Positions 1-6,265 of a stretch of DNA of 11,821 nt are shown here, in pieces. The stretch is from Caldifarciminota bacterium UBA3073 (GTDB lineage: Bacteria; Hydrothermota; UBA3073). Position 1 is the first letter of the stretch; every line of letters starts with the position of its first letter. The stretch spans positions 31,904-43,724 of the forward strand of contig DFBT01000098.1 in assembly GCA_002366725.1 (NCBI GenBank). Direction: 5' to 3'. The notes under the pieces were generated by a model that saw nothing but the letters and a program-made list of their open reading frames with translations, had not been told where the DNA came from and searched no databases. A program made the translations under genes and the position numbers.

Positions 1-2395
1 CCCTCCTTATCCCCTTCCGCGGCCTCGAGGCTATAAATTCGCGCACAAATGCCAGGGTAACGATATACGGTTTGATGAGATCGAGGTCTTTAAATTCAAT
101 GTACACCGGTATCTCCTTTTTTAAGGGAATACCAAAAGAGGTCTTGGCATTTCTTATATCCGTCACTATCTCTATTCCGGTCCCAAAGAGCTTCTCTGTC
201 CCTCTGTCCCTATCCCCCGGTTTCGGGTAGGTAGAGACCATTACCGAGTCCTCTCCCGTATGGAGCTCCTCCGTTATAAACGGCATAAAGGGGTGGAGGA
301 GACAGACGAGTTTCTCAAATATATGACAACCGACCTCTATATGTCCCGTCTTCTTTATGATCTCAAGATAGAAATCACAGTACTCGTGCCAGAAAAAATC
401 ATATATACCCATAATTGCCTCATGCAGCCTGTAGCGATGAAGGGCATTTCCTACATTCTCTATAACCGCGGCCAGCCTTGAAGATATCCACCTGTCGGCG
501 AGGTCGGGTTCATGAGACGCCTCTTTATGCTCCCGCTTCAACATCTCAAGCAGTCTCCCCGCATTCCACAACTTATTACAGAAGTTTCTTCCAAGCTCAA
601 ATGTTCGTTCCTCTATGTGGGGATCCTGTCCCTCTCCGGCAACAGCAAGTATCGAGAATCTGAGAGCATCTGTGCCATACTGCTCAATTATATCGACGGG
701 GTCTATACCGTTGCCGAGTGATTTTGACATCTTCCTGCCAATCTTATCCCTCACCGTGCCGTGCAAATACACATCCCTGAACGGGGGTTTACCCGTGAAG
801 AAGTATCCTCCCATGATCATCCTCGCCACCCAGAAAAAGATTATCTCGGGTGCTGTGACGAGAAGGTCTGTGGGATAGAAATAACCCAGATCGGGTGTAT
901 CTTCAGGCCAGCCGAGTGTGGAGAACGGCCACAGCCACGACGAAAACCATGTATCAAGCACATCGGGGTCCTGGACTATATTGGTACCTCCACATTTTGG
1001 ACACTTTTCAGGTCTTTCGATTGCAATAATAATATTCCCACAACCAATATTTTTGATTTTTGATTTTTGATTTTTGATTTCTTCCTGTTTACAATAGTAA
1101 ACGGGAATCGGGTGTCCCCACCAGAGTTGTCTCGAGATACACCAGTCCCTTATGTTTTTCATCCAGGCAAGATAGACATTCTTCCATCTCTCCGGATAGA
1201 ACTTTATCTCCCCCTTTTCTACGGCATCTATCGCGGGTTTTGCAAGTTCCTTCATCTTGACAAACCACTGCAATGAGAGACAAGGTTCGGTTACCGTGTG
1301 ACATCTATAACAATGTCCGACAGAATGTTTATGGGGTTCAGTTTTTTCCAATAATCCCTTCCTCTCTAAGTCCTTCAAAACGGACTTTCTTGCATCCTCC
1401 CTTGAAATGCCAGCGTACTTACCGCCGTTCTCATTTATTATTCCCTTCTTATCCATAATTATAACCTTCTCCAGTCCGTTTCTATTACCTATCTCAAAGT
1501 CATTTGCATCATGTGCGGGTGTGACCTTGACAACACCGGTTCCAAATTTGGGGTCTACAAGGGTATCTGCAATAACGGGAATTTCCCTTTCCACAAGTGG
1601 GAGTAATACACGGGAACCTATAAATTTTCTATACCTTTCATCATCTGGATGGACTGCCAATGCCGTATCACCCAACATGGTCTCGGGCCTCGTGGTTGCA
1701 ACCATAAGATATCGTGAATCGTGAATCGTGAATCGTGAATCGTCTTTCTGATTTTTGATTTTTGATTTTTGATTTTTACTGATGGGGTATTTTATATAGT
1801 ACAGTTTGCCGTCTTCCTCTTCATACTCAACCTCTTCGTTTGAGAGGGCGGTCTGGCATCTCGGACACCAGTTGACAACATAATCTCCCCTGTATATCAG
1901 TCCACTCTCGTACAATCTAACAAATGCCTCTCTCACAGCGAGAGATAGCTCGGTGTCGAGGGTGAATTTTGTTCTTCTGTAGTCCGCCGAACAACCGAGT
2001 CTCTTCAACTGGTCGAGTATATAATCCTTCTTCTCCTCCACCCAATTCCACAGCATCTCCAAAAATTTTTCTCTACCGACCTCCTCCTTCGTCTTTCCCT
2101 CCGGCAACTGCTTCTCTACCACAACCTGTGTCGCTATGGAGGCGTGGTCAACACCCGGAACCCACAATGCCTCATAACCCCGCATCCTCTTCCATCTGAT
2201 ATAGATATCCTGTATGGTGTTGTTCAGGGCGTGTCCGAGATGGAGTATGTCTGTAACATTCGGGGGAGGCATGGAGATGGTGTATGCTCTCTTTGAAGGA
2301 TTTACCTCCGCGCGGAAAAATCCCTTTCTCTCCCAGTATGAGAGCCACTTTTCCTCTATATCTTTATGATTATATCTTGTTGTATAACTCTTCAT
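1..2395 (-). CDS. valS: Valyl-tRNA synthetase, C-terminus cut by window edge
   Basis: Class I aminoacyl-tRNA synthetase that charges tRNA-Val in the cytoplasm and edits mischarged threonine. The frame is open from the ATG at 2395 to the left edge, giving 798 residues with no stop; roughly the last 100 residues lie outside. HIGH motif: PPPNVTDILHLGHAL, with HLGH at about 52-55. The CP1 editing domain starts near VATTRPETMLGDTA (about 231). IRDWCISRQLWWGHPIPVYY and DVLDTWFSSWLWPFSTLGWP are typical core blocks. KMSKS is at 555-559. The anticodon-binding domain follows (NKLWNAGR, HPFMPFITEEL). The start overlaps the end of the upstream glycosyltransferase gene by 26 bp, so the two are probably co-transcribed and translationally coupled; no good Shine-Dalgarno sequence is seen. 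Odd: two in-frame tandem-repeat insertions, at residues about 206-228 and 435-450, and a small octamer repeat near residue 730. The frame is the same at both ends, so there is no net frameshift. Confidence 0.96.
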   Translation of the reverse strand, partial: MKSYTTRYNHKDIEEKWLSYWERKGFFRAEVNPSKRAYTISMPPPNVTDILHLGHALNNTIQDIYIRWKRMRGYEALWVPGVDHASIATQVVVEKQLPEGKTKEEVGREKFLEMLWNWVEEKKDYILDQLKRLGCSADYRRTKFTLDTELSLAVREAFVRLYESGLIYRGDYVVNWCPRCQTALSNEEVEYEEEDGKLYYIKYPISKNQKSKIKNQKDDSRFTIHDSRYLMVATTRPETMLGDTALAVHPDDERYRKFIGSRVLLPLVEREIPVIADTLVDPKFGTGVVKVTPAHDANDFEIGNRNGLEKVIIMDKKGIINENGGKYAGISREDARKSVLKDLERKGLLEKTEPHKHSVGHCYRCHTVTEPCLSLQWFVKMKELAKPAIDAVEKGEIKFYPERWKNVYLAWMKNIRDWCISRQLWWGHPIPVYYCKQEEIKNQKSKIKNIGCGNIIIAIERPEKCPKCGGTNIVQDPDVLDTWFSSWLWPFSTLGWPEDTPDLGYFYPTDLLVTAPEIIFFWVARMIMGGYFFTGKPPFRDVYLHGTVRDKIGRKMSKSLGNGIDPVDIIEQYGTDALRFSILAVAGEGQDPHIEERTFELGRNFCNKLWNAGRLLEMLKREHKEASHEPDLADRWISSRLAAVIENVGNALHRYRLHEAIMGIYDFFWHEYCDFYLEIIKKTGHIEVGCHIFEKLVCLLHPFMPFITEELHTGEDSVMVSTYPKPGDRDRGTEKLFGTGIEIVTDIRNAKTSFGIPLKKEIPVYIEFKDLDLIKPYIVTLAFVREFIASRPRKGIRR
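194..216. repeat. Short octamer repeat inside valS
   Basis: Two full units of CTCTGTCC and a decayed third (CTATCCC) in tandem at period 8. They are read in frame on the minus strand as the segment around DRDRGTEK, within the linker after the STYPKP block of the anticodon-binding domain. The region is normally variable in ValS, so the insertion is probably tolerated. With so few units it could be chance. Confidence 0.45.
1050..1081. repeat. Heptamer array in frame within valS zinc knuckle
   Basis: GATT recurs at exactly 7-bp spacing (1055, 1062, 1069, 1076) with unit GATTTTT. On the minus strand it is read in frame as EEIKNQKSKIKNIG. The normal family pattern here is YCKxCG followed, about 14-15 residues on, by CPKCG. 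Here the second Cys of the first knuckle is pushed about 14 residues away, which is 42 bp or six heptamers. Confidence 0.85.
1714..1777. repeat. Double heptamer array in frame at the valS CP1 editing domain
   Basis: Two adjoining period-7 arrays with different units: GTGAATC four times (1714-1741), then GATTTTT about four times (GATT at 1750, 1757, 1764, 1771). Their cores are in opposite orientation (AATC against GATT). Together they encode SKNQKSKIKNQK followed by DDSRFTIHDSR between YIKYPI and YLMVATTRPET. The family normally has only a short linker there, so the insertion is about 21 residues (63 bp, nine heptamers). Confidence 0.85.
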
Positions 2396-3479
2396 AAAAA
2401 TCAACAACCCTTTCTGCAATTACGTCCCATGAGAACTGGAGTGCGTATTTTCTCGCCCTCTCCCCGATCTTTCTCCCGAGGTTTTCATCCTCCAGTAATT
2501 CAATGGTCACACGGGCAAGTTCCTCCGGGGATGTTGGGTCAAAGAGAAGACCATTTTCCCCATCTTTTACCACCTCGTTGTAACCTGGAATATCTGAAGC
2601 GATCACGGGTATACCGGATGCCATCGCCTCGAGCAGAACGATCCCAAATGTCTCTCCCCCAATAGCGGGTGATACATAGACATCACAGGACGCATAATAC
2701 CTCGGAAGTTCATCGGGCTCCACATAACCCTCAAATATCACAGACTTCTTTATATTGTGCGGAAGCATCATTCTGTAAGCTTCTATGTTTCCTTTACCCA
2801 CCACAATGAGTAGGGAAGAGGGTATCTTTTGTTTTATTATTGTAAACGCAGATATCAATCTATCGAGACCTTTTCTCGGGTCCAACCTCCCAACAAACAG
2901 AATCCTTATCCCCTCGGGGAGTTTCGTTAGTGGTTCTATCCCCGGGTTGAACCTCTCGGTATCAACGCCACAGGGTATGGTCCTGTAATAGAGTGAGAAA
3001 TGTGGTGCTATCGTGTGAAGTGCGGCCCTCGATGGTACAATAGCCCCGTCGATCCTCTTTTCCAATTCCCTCTTGAACGCAAATTTTGCAAGTTTGTAAA
3101 AGTTAAATCCAATAAAACTTGTGTGGAACGTCGCAACATTTATAGCCCTTGAAAAATGGAGCACCCAGTACGGCAGGTTCCAACCCAGGGGACCATTTGT
3201 ATGAGTAATATCGAAACTCTTCGAGGAGAGGAAATCCCTCACGAGAGAGGGAAGCCTCCTGTCGTATGTAAAAGTAACGGTAGACTGATTTCCCCGAAGT
3301 AAAACGCAGTGTCCAATTCTTACGACATCGTCTCCGTCCTCGTATTCCTCTCTGTATCTGGGAGCAAGTATGACCACATCCTTGCCAAGTCTTCTAATGG
3401 CTGCCGCGAGGTAATGGACATATTCAGATACACCCCCGGGATGGGGATAATAAGAATCAGAACAGAAAAGAACTCTCAT
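2370..3479 (-). CDS. GT4-family glycosyltransferase (PimA-like mannosyltransferase)
   Basis: A 369-residue GT-B fold retaining glycosyltransferase, probably adding a mannose or similar hexose to a lipid or glycan acceptor at the inner membrane. The N-terminal domain opens with MRVLFCSDSYYPHPGGVSEY (GG at 15-16) and contains TFHT with His119, matching the PimA active-site His. The C-terminal domain has FVGRLDPRKG (donor phosphate contacts R198, K203) and the EX7E motif GGETFGIVLLEA (E276, E284), followed by DIPGYNEVV. The GGESFGIVLVEAM-type block is closest to PimA-like enzymes as I remember them; the exact sugar and acceptor are unknown. The frame is open further upstream, but that stretch lacks family similarity and runs through the promoter, so I start at the ATG at 3479. 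The gene ends 26 bp inside valS. Confidence 0.93.
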   Translation of the reverse strand: MRVLFCSDSYYPHPGGVSEYVHYLAAAIRRLGKDVVILAPRYREEYEDGDDVVRIGHCVLLRGNQSTVTFTYDRRLPSLVRDFLSSKSFDITHTNGPLGWNLPYWVLHFSRAINVATFHTSFIGFNFYKLAKFAFKRELEKRIDGAIVPSRAALHTIAPHFSLYYRTIPCGVDTERFNPGIEPLTKLPEGIRILFVGRLDPRKGLDRLISAFTIIKQKIPSSLLIVVGKGNIEAYRMMLPHNIKKSVIFEGYVEPDELPRYYASCDVYVSPAIGGETFGIVLLEAMASGIPVIASDIPGYNEVVKDGENGLLFDPTSPEELARVTIELLEDENLGRKIGERARKYALQFSWDVIAERVVDFYEELYNKI

Positions 3480-3491
3480 AATTAAGTCTAT

Positions 3492-3520
3492 ATTATAACA
3501 CATTTCTTCGGTTTTGTCAA
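3492..3520 (-). promoter_or_regulatory. Consensus sigma70 promoter for the glycosyltransferase-valS pair
   Basis: On the minus strand the -35 is TTGACA (3520-3515), the spacer is exactly 17 bp, and the -10 is TATAAT (3497-3492): a perfect match to the consensus. The ATG at 3479 lies 12 bp after the -10, so the predicted start of transcription (about 3483-3487) leaves a leader of only about 4-8 nt with no Shine-Dalgarno sequence. Confidence 0.85.
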
Positions 3521-3582
3521 CCCAAAATTTCATCTCCGTTGAGATAATATCCGAATTTTTATCCCGAAAACCACTTTTTTCC

Positions 3583-3611
3583 TTGACATTTTGAAAAAAT
3601 TGTTGTATTAT
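3583..3611 (+). promoter_or_regulatory. Sigma70-type promoter for the ferredoxin gene
   Basis: The -35 is TTGACA (3583-3588), the spacer 17 bp and the -10 TATTAT (3606-3611, five of six). Predicted transcription starts near 3618, giving a leader of about 200 nt filled by the composite repeat element before the ferredoxin ribosome site. It faces away from the glycosyltransferase promoter, with about 62 bp between the two -35 boxes. The flippase gene may be read from the same promoter. Confidence 0.72.
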
Positions 3612-3623
3612 ACGGAAGTTTAA

Positions 3624-3793
3624 ACCACAGATTACATATAGATTCAAGATTAGAAGATCGAAGATTTTAGATTGTAGATTACAGATTGTAGTGTTATCGC
3701 GATTGGGAAGTCGCTCCCGCAATAACCTAATGACCCAGTTACGTAATGACCTAATAACCCAATCACCAAATGACCATTTGTGTTCTCTGTGGT
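3624..3793. repeat. Composite repeat element: inverted ends around 7-mer and 8-mer arrays
   Basis: The ends are inverted: ACCACAGA (3624-3631) and TCTGTGGT (3786-3793). Inside, in order: a GATTNNN heptamer array (GAT at 3641, 3648, 3656, 3663, 3670, 3677, 3684; one step is 8); a middle block about 3691-3719 containing GGGAAGTCGCTCCC with a small GGGA/TCCC hairpin; and an octamer array, exactly seven 8-mers (3720-3775), which on the minus strand reads GGTCATTT, GGTGATTG, GGTTATTA, GGTCATTA, CGTAACTG, GGTCATTA, GGTTATTG. On the minus strand the right end starts TTAACCACAGAGAACACAAA, like the start of the element at 9712. The element fills the ferredoxin leader. Confidence 0.8.
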
Positions 3794-3816
3794 TAATTTT
3801 ACTAAGAGGAGGTAGT

Positions 3817-4008
3817 ATGCGTATAAAGATAGATGAGGAACTATGCACCGGGTGTGAGGTATGTGTGGATACATGCCCGAACCTCTTTGAGGTCGGAGAG
3901 AATGGAATAGCAGTGGTTATCGTGGACGAGGTGCCCAAGAATGAAGAAGAATGCGCCAAAGAGGCGGCGGATAACTGCCCATCCGAGGCTATAATCATAG
4001 AGAAGTAA
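3817..4008 (+). CDS. Single-cluster [4Fe-4S] ferredoxin
   Basis: A 63-residue soluble electron carrier. Cluster ligands are C10, C13, C16 (CTGCEVC) and C54 in NCPSEAI. C20 (CP) and C46 match the extra pair that forms a disulfide in one-cluster ferredoxins such as those of Thermotoga maritima and Desulfovibrio gigas, and the length and DxCP.LFEVGENG pattern also fit that group. The start is fixed by a strong Shine-Dalgarno sequence, AAGAGGAGG (3804-3812), four bases before the ATG; the frame is open further upstream but only through repeats. The partner oxidoreductase is not in this window. It is transcribed divergently from the glycosyltransferase gene. Confidence 0.95.
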   Translation: MRIKIDEELCTGCEVCVDTCPNLFEVGENGIAVVIVDEVPKNEEECAKEAADNCPSEAIIIEK

Positions 4009-4040
4009 TTTTTGTGTTACCCATCCATTACTTGCCTTTA

Positions 4041-4220
4041 ATAGCCAGGGAGACATACCGGTAATTGCAAAATTCAAAGTGCAAAATTTTTTATCCCTTG
4101 CTCGTCCTTTTTCTGACTGGGGCCGTGATCTTCGTCATCATCTATTGTATCTTTCATTTTTTCAATTTTCATTTTGCATTTTGCATTTATACTTTTTAGC
4201 TTATGCTCTCCCTGGCTCTA
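4041..4220. repeat. Nested inverted-repeat element before the flippase gene
   Basis: The outer arms AGCCAGGGAGA (4043-4053) and TCTCCCTGGCT (4207-4217) are perfect 11-bp complements; pairing continues for four more base pairs (CATA/TATG) with one bulged base. Inside are heptamer arrays of opposite sense: TGCAAAA-like (CAA at 4068, 4075, 4082) and TTTTGCA-like (CA at 4163, 4170, 4177, 4184). A unique core of about 55 bp (4096-4150) sits between them. The whole could fold as one long imperfect hairpin. Confidence 0.7.
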
Positions 4221-4232
4221 TCCCTTCATATT

Positions 4233-5186
4233 ATGAAGGACAAACTACTCAACATTGCAAGGATTATCATCTCCCTTCTTCTCCTTCTATTTCTCTTCAA
4301 AAGAATGGATTTGAGAGCTGTCATCCCCTTGATGAAAGGAGCCGACATTCCTCTCCTTATGCTCTCGTTTTCCGGCTACATACTACTTCTCGTCTTCTCT
4401 GCGGTGAGATGGTGGTGGCTCCTGACCGTTCAGGGGGTGAGACTCTCATTTATACGGGTGCTCGGTTACTATCTCATCGGAATGTTCTTCAATAACTTTC
4501 TACCTCCCACCGTGGGCGGTGGTGCCGCAAGGGCGATCTACGCGGGAAGGGATACGGGTAAGAACAAAGAGTCTTTTGCATCTATGACCTGTGAACTCGC
4601 GCTCGGATTTATCGGACTGTTCATATTTGTAACTGTCCTACTTCTCTTCTATCTCGGGATAAGGGAAGGGAAAATACTATTTCTCGTATTTCTCTGCGGA
4701 GGTTCCGTACTCATCTTTCTTTTCTGCCTCTTCCTCTCTCCCCATATGGCGAGGAGATTGGAGCGGCCGATAAGAAGAATTAAACTGTGGGGTATGGGGG
4801 AAAAGATATTCGATTTTTACAGCGCCATCCGCATCTACAGAAGCAGGAAAATGGCGTTATTTGTCGGCATTCTTCTGTCGCTCGGCGTTCAGATATCCGT
4901 TGGTGTGGAAAACTTCTTCATCGGGAAGGCGTTGGGGCTTGAACTCGGTCTTCTCCCCTGCATGGTTTTTCCATCCATAGTGGGTGTGATAACTATACTG
5001 CCCTCGATTGGTGGGTTGGGGATAAGGGAAGTCTCTTATGTATATTTCTTCAATCTGGTGGGGATAACGAAGGAGGCATCTTTTTCTCTCTCTCTGCTCT
5101 TCTATATCGTTGGCGTAATTGGAAGCCTACCGGGTGCGGTGCTCTTCCCCCTGATGAAAAGGTTTAGAAATGAGGATATCCCGTAA
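4233..5186 (+). CDS. Flippase-like membrane protein, LPG synthase TM-domain family
   Basis: A 317-residue inner-membrane protein with about eight hydrophobic segments, resembling the lysylphosphatidylglycerol synthase transmembrane family (UPF0104/AglD-type). Typical features are NNFLPPTVGGGAARAIY around residue 90 and LPSIGGLGIREVSYVYFF around residue 250; the soluble aminoacyl-transferase domain of MprF is absent. Stand-alone members are thought to move or help synthesise lipid-linked intermediates, but this is not proven for this subgroup. An in-frame ATG at 4203 lies in the inverted arm of the upstream repeat; I prefer the ATG at 4233 (MKDKLLNIARIIIS), a usual N-terminus. Neither has a Shine-Dalgarno sequence. 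The 3' end overlaps ribD tail to tail by 23 bp. Confidence 0.85.
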   Translation: MKDKLLNIARIIISLLLLLFLFKRMDLRAVIPLMKGADIPLLMLSFSGYILLLVFSAVRWWWLLTVQGVRLSFIRVLGYYLIGMFFNNFLPPTVGGGAARAIYAGRDTGKNKESFASMTCELALGFIGLFIFVTVLLLFYLGIREGKILFLVFLCGGSVLIFLFCLFLSPHMARRLERPIRRIKLWGMGEKIFDFYSAIRIYRSRKMALFVGILLSLGVQISVGVENFFIGKALGLELGLLPCMVFPSIVGVITILPSIGGLGIREVSYVYFFNLVGITKEASFSLSLLFYIVGVIGSLPGAVLFPLMKRFRNEDIP

Positions 5187-6222
5187 TGAGTACATCTCCT
5201 CCAACCTTCTTAACGCGAGTGTATTTTACATCTAATGCATCCTCAAGTGATCGAATACCGAGGTCTCCCACAGATGGTATGCCGCTCTCGCCGAATATCT
5301 TCGCGCCTATGAATACATAAAATTTGTCGACCAGTCTCTTCTTTAGAAAAGATGTGTATACATCTCTGCCGCCCTCAACAAGTATGCTTGTAATATTTCT
5401 CCTTCCCGCTTCCCTCAGGAGTGCCCCTATATCTACCCTGTTCATCTCGTCACCATCCAATTGCCATACTTCTGCATTTATTCTTCTCTTTTGAGAAGAG
5501 GTGGTTGCAACTATACATCCCTCCCCCAGTACCCTCGCATCCCCTGGAATACGAAAATCTGAGTCCAGCACAATTCTCTTTGGACTCTTACCTCTCGTAA
5601 GTCTCGTGGTGAGCAGCGGGTCGTCCACGAAAATTGTATTTATCCCAACGAGAACTGCATCGACCGACGCACGGAGTCGGTGCACGAACCTCCTTCCTTC
5701 CTCACCCGTTATCCATTTGGATTGGCATGTTCCCGTGGCGATCTTTCCATCCAGTGTAATCGCCGCCTTCAGAATAACGAAAGGTTCTTTGGTTGTTATA
5801 AATTTGTTGTATATCTCATTCAGCTCGATTGCTTCCCTCTCACACAGACCGACCTCCACATCTACTCCCGCCTCCGATAATTTCTTTATTCCCCTGCCGT
5901 TTACTATCGGGTTTGGATCGGGAGTTGCTATAAATACCTTTCTTATACCCTCTCTGATTATTGTATCTACACACGGTGGGGTTGCACCGAAGTGCACGCA
6001 GGGTTCAAGGCTAACGAAGAGAGTGGCGTTCCTTGCCATACTGCCGGCTTCTTTTATCGCCATATGCTCCGCATGGGGTTCTCCTTTCCTACTGTGAAAT
6101 CCCCTACCAACTATTTTCCCGTCCTTCAGCAAAACTGCCCCCACCATGGGATTGGGTGATGTAGTTCCCCTCCCCTTCTTCGCCAATGTGAGTGCATATC
6201 GCATGTATTGAATGGGCTCCAT
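5164..6222 (-). CDS. ribD: Riboflavin biosynthesis deaminase/reductase RibD
   Basis: A bifunctional 352-residue enzyme of riboflavin synthesis: it deaminates the diaminopyrimidine ribosylamino product of GTP cyclohydrolase II, then reduces the ribose with NADPH. The deaminase domain (1-145) has the zinc site H50 and E52 (EPHAEHMAI), C75 and C84 (SLEPCVHFGATPPC). The reductase domain (about 147-350) begins ILKAAITLDGKIATGTCQSKWIT and has VLVGINTIFVDDPLLT and ILVEGGRDVYTSFL. Odd: A80 replaces the Arg or Lys usual in G(R/K)TPPC. The ATG at 6222 gives MEPIQYMRYAL, like other RibD N-termini; it sits one base from a heptamer array and has no Shine-Dalgarno sequence. No other rib gene or FMN riboswitch is seen nearby. 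Confidence 0.96.
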   Translation of the reverse strand: MEPIQYMRYALTLAKKGRGTTSPNPMVGAVLLKDGKIVGRGFHSRKGEPHAEHMAIKEAGSMARNATLFVSLEPCVHFGATPPCVDTIIREGIRKVFIATPDPNPIVNGRGIKKLSEAGVDVEVGLCEREAIELNEIYNKFITTKEPFVILKAAITLDGKIATGTCQSKWITGEEGRRFVHRLRASVDAVLVGINTIFVDDPLLTTRLTRGKSPKRIVLDSDFRIPGDARVLGEGCIVATTSSQKRRINAEVWQLDGDEMNRVDIGALLREAGRRNITSILVEGGRDVYTSFLKKRLVDKFYVFIGAKIFGESGIPSVGDLGIRSLEDALDVKYTRVKKVGGDVLITGYPHF

Positions 6223-6223
6223 A

Positions 6224-6265
6224 GTCAATTGTCAATTGAAAATTGTCAATTATCAATCGTCAATT
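6224..6265. repeat. Six-unit heptamer array joining exonuclease end and ribD start
   Basis: Six units of GTCAATT-type sequence at exact period 7: GTCAATT, GTCAATT, GAAAATT, GTCAATT, ATCAATC, GTCAATT (42 bp). Read on the minus strand, it supplies the last residues (about LTIDN) and the TGA stop of the exonuclease (6248-6246), then fills the ribosome-binding region of ribD up to one base before its ATG. Confidence 0.9.

Noticed and set aside
240..300. Suspected frameshift in valS near HPFMPFITEEL
   Set aside because: Re-reading gives CAC CCC TTT ATG CCG in the same frame as the start codon, with no stop.
260..2199. Several short open frames on the plus strand opposite valS
   Set aside because: They are antisense to a continuous, conserved ValS frame and show no recognisable protein similarity or ribosome sites.
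3641..3775. CRISPR-like array
   Set aside because: Units are 7-8 bp without spacers, and there are no cas genes.
3480..3998. N-terminal extension of the glycosyltransferase (frame open to 3998)
   Set aside because: The added segment has no family similarity, is partly translated octamer repeat (DWVIRSLRNWVIRLLRERL) and includes the promoter; MRVLFCSDSYY is a typical GT4 N-terminus.
4079..4495. 138-residue plus-strand open frame overlapping the flippase gene
   Set aside because: It runs through the repeat element and then out of frame through a clear membrane-protein gene.
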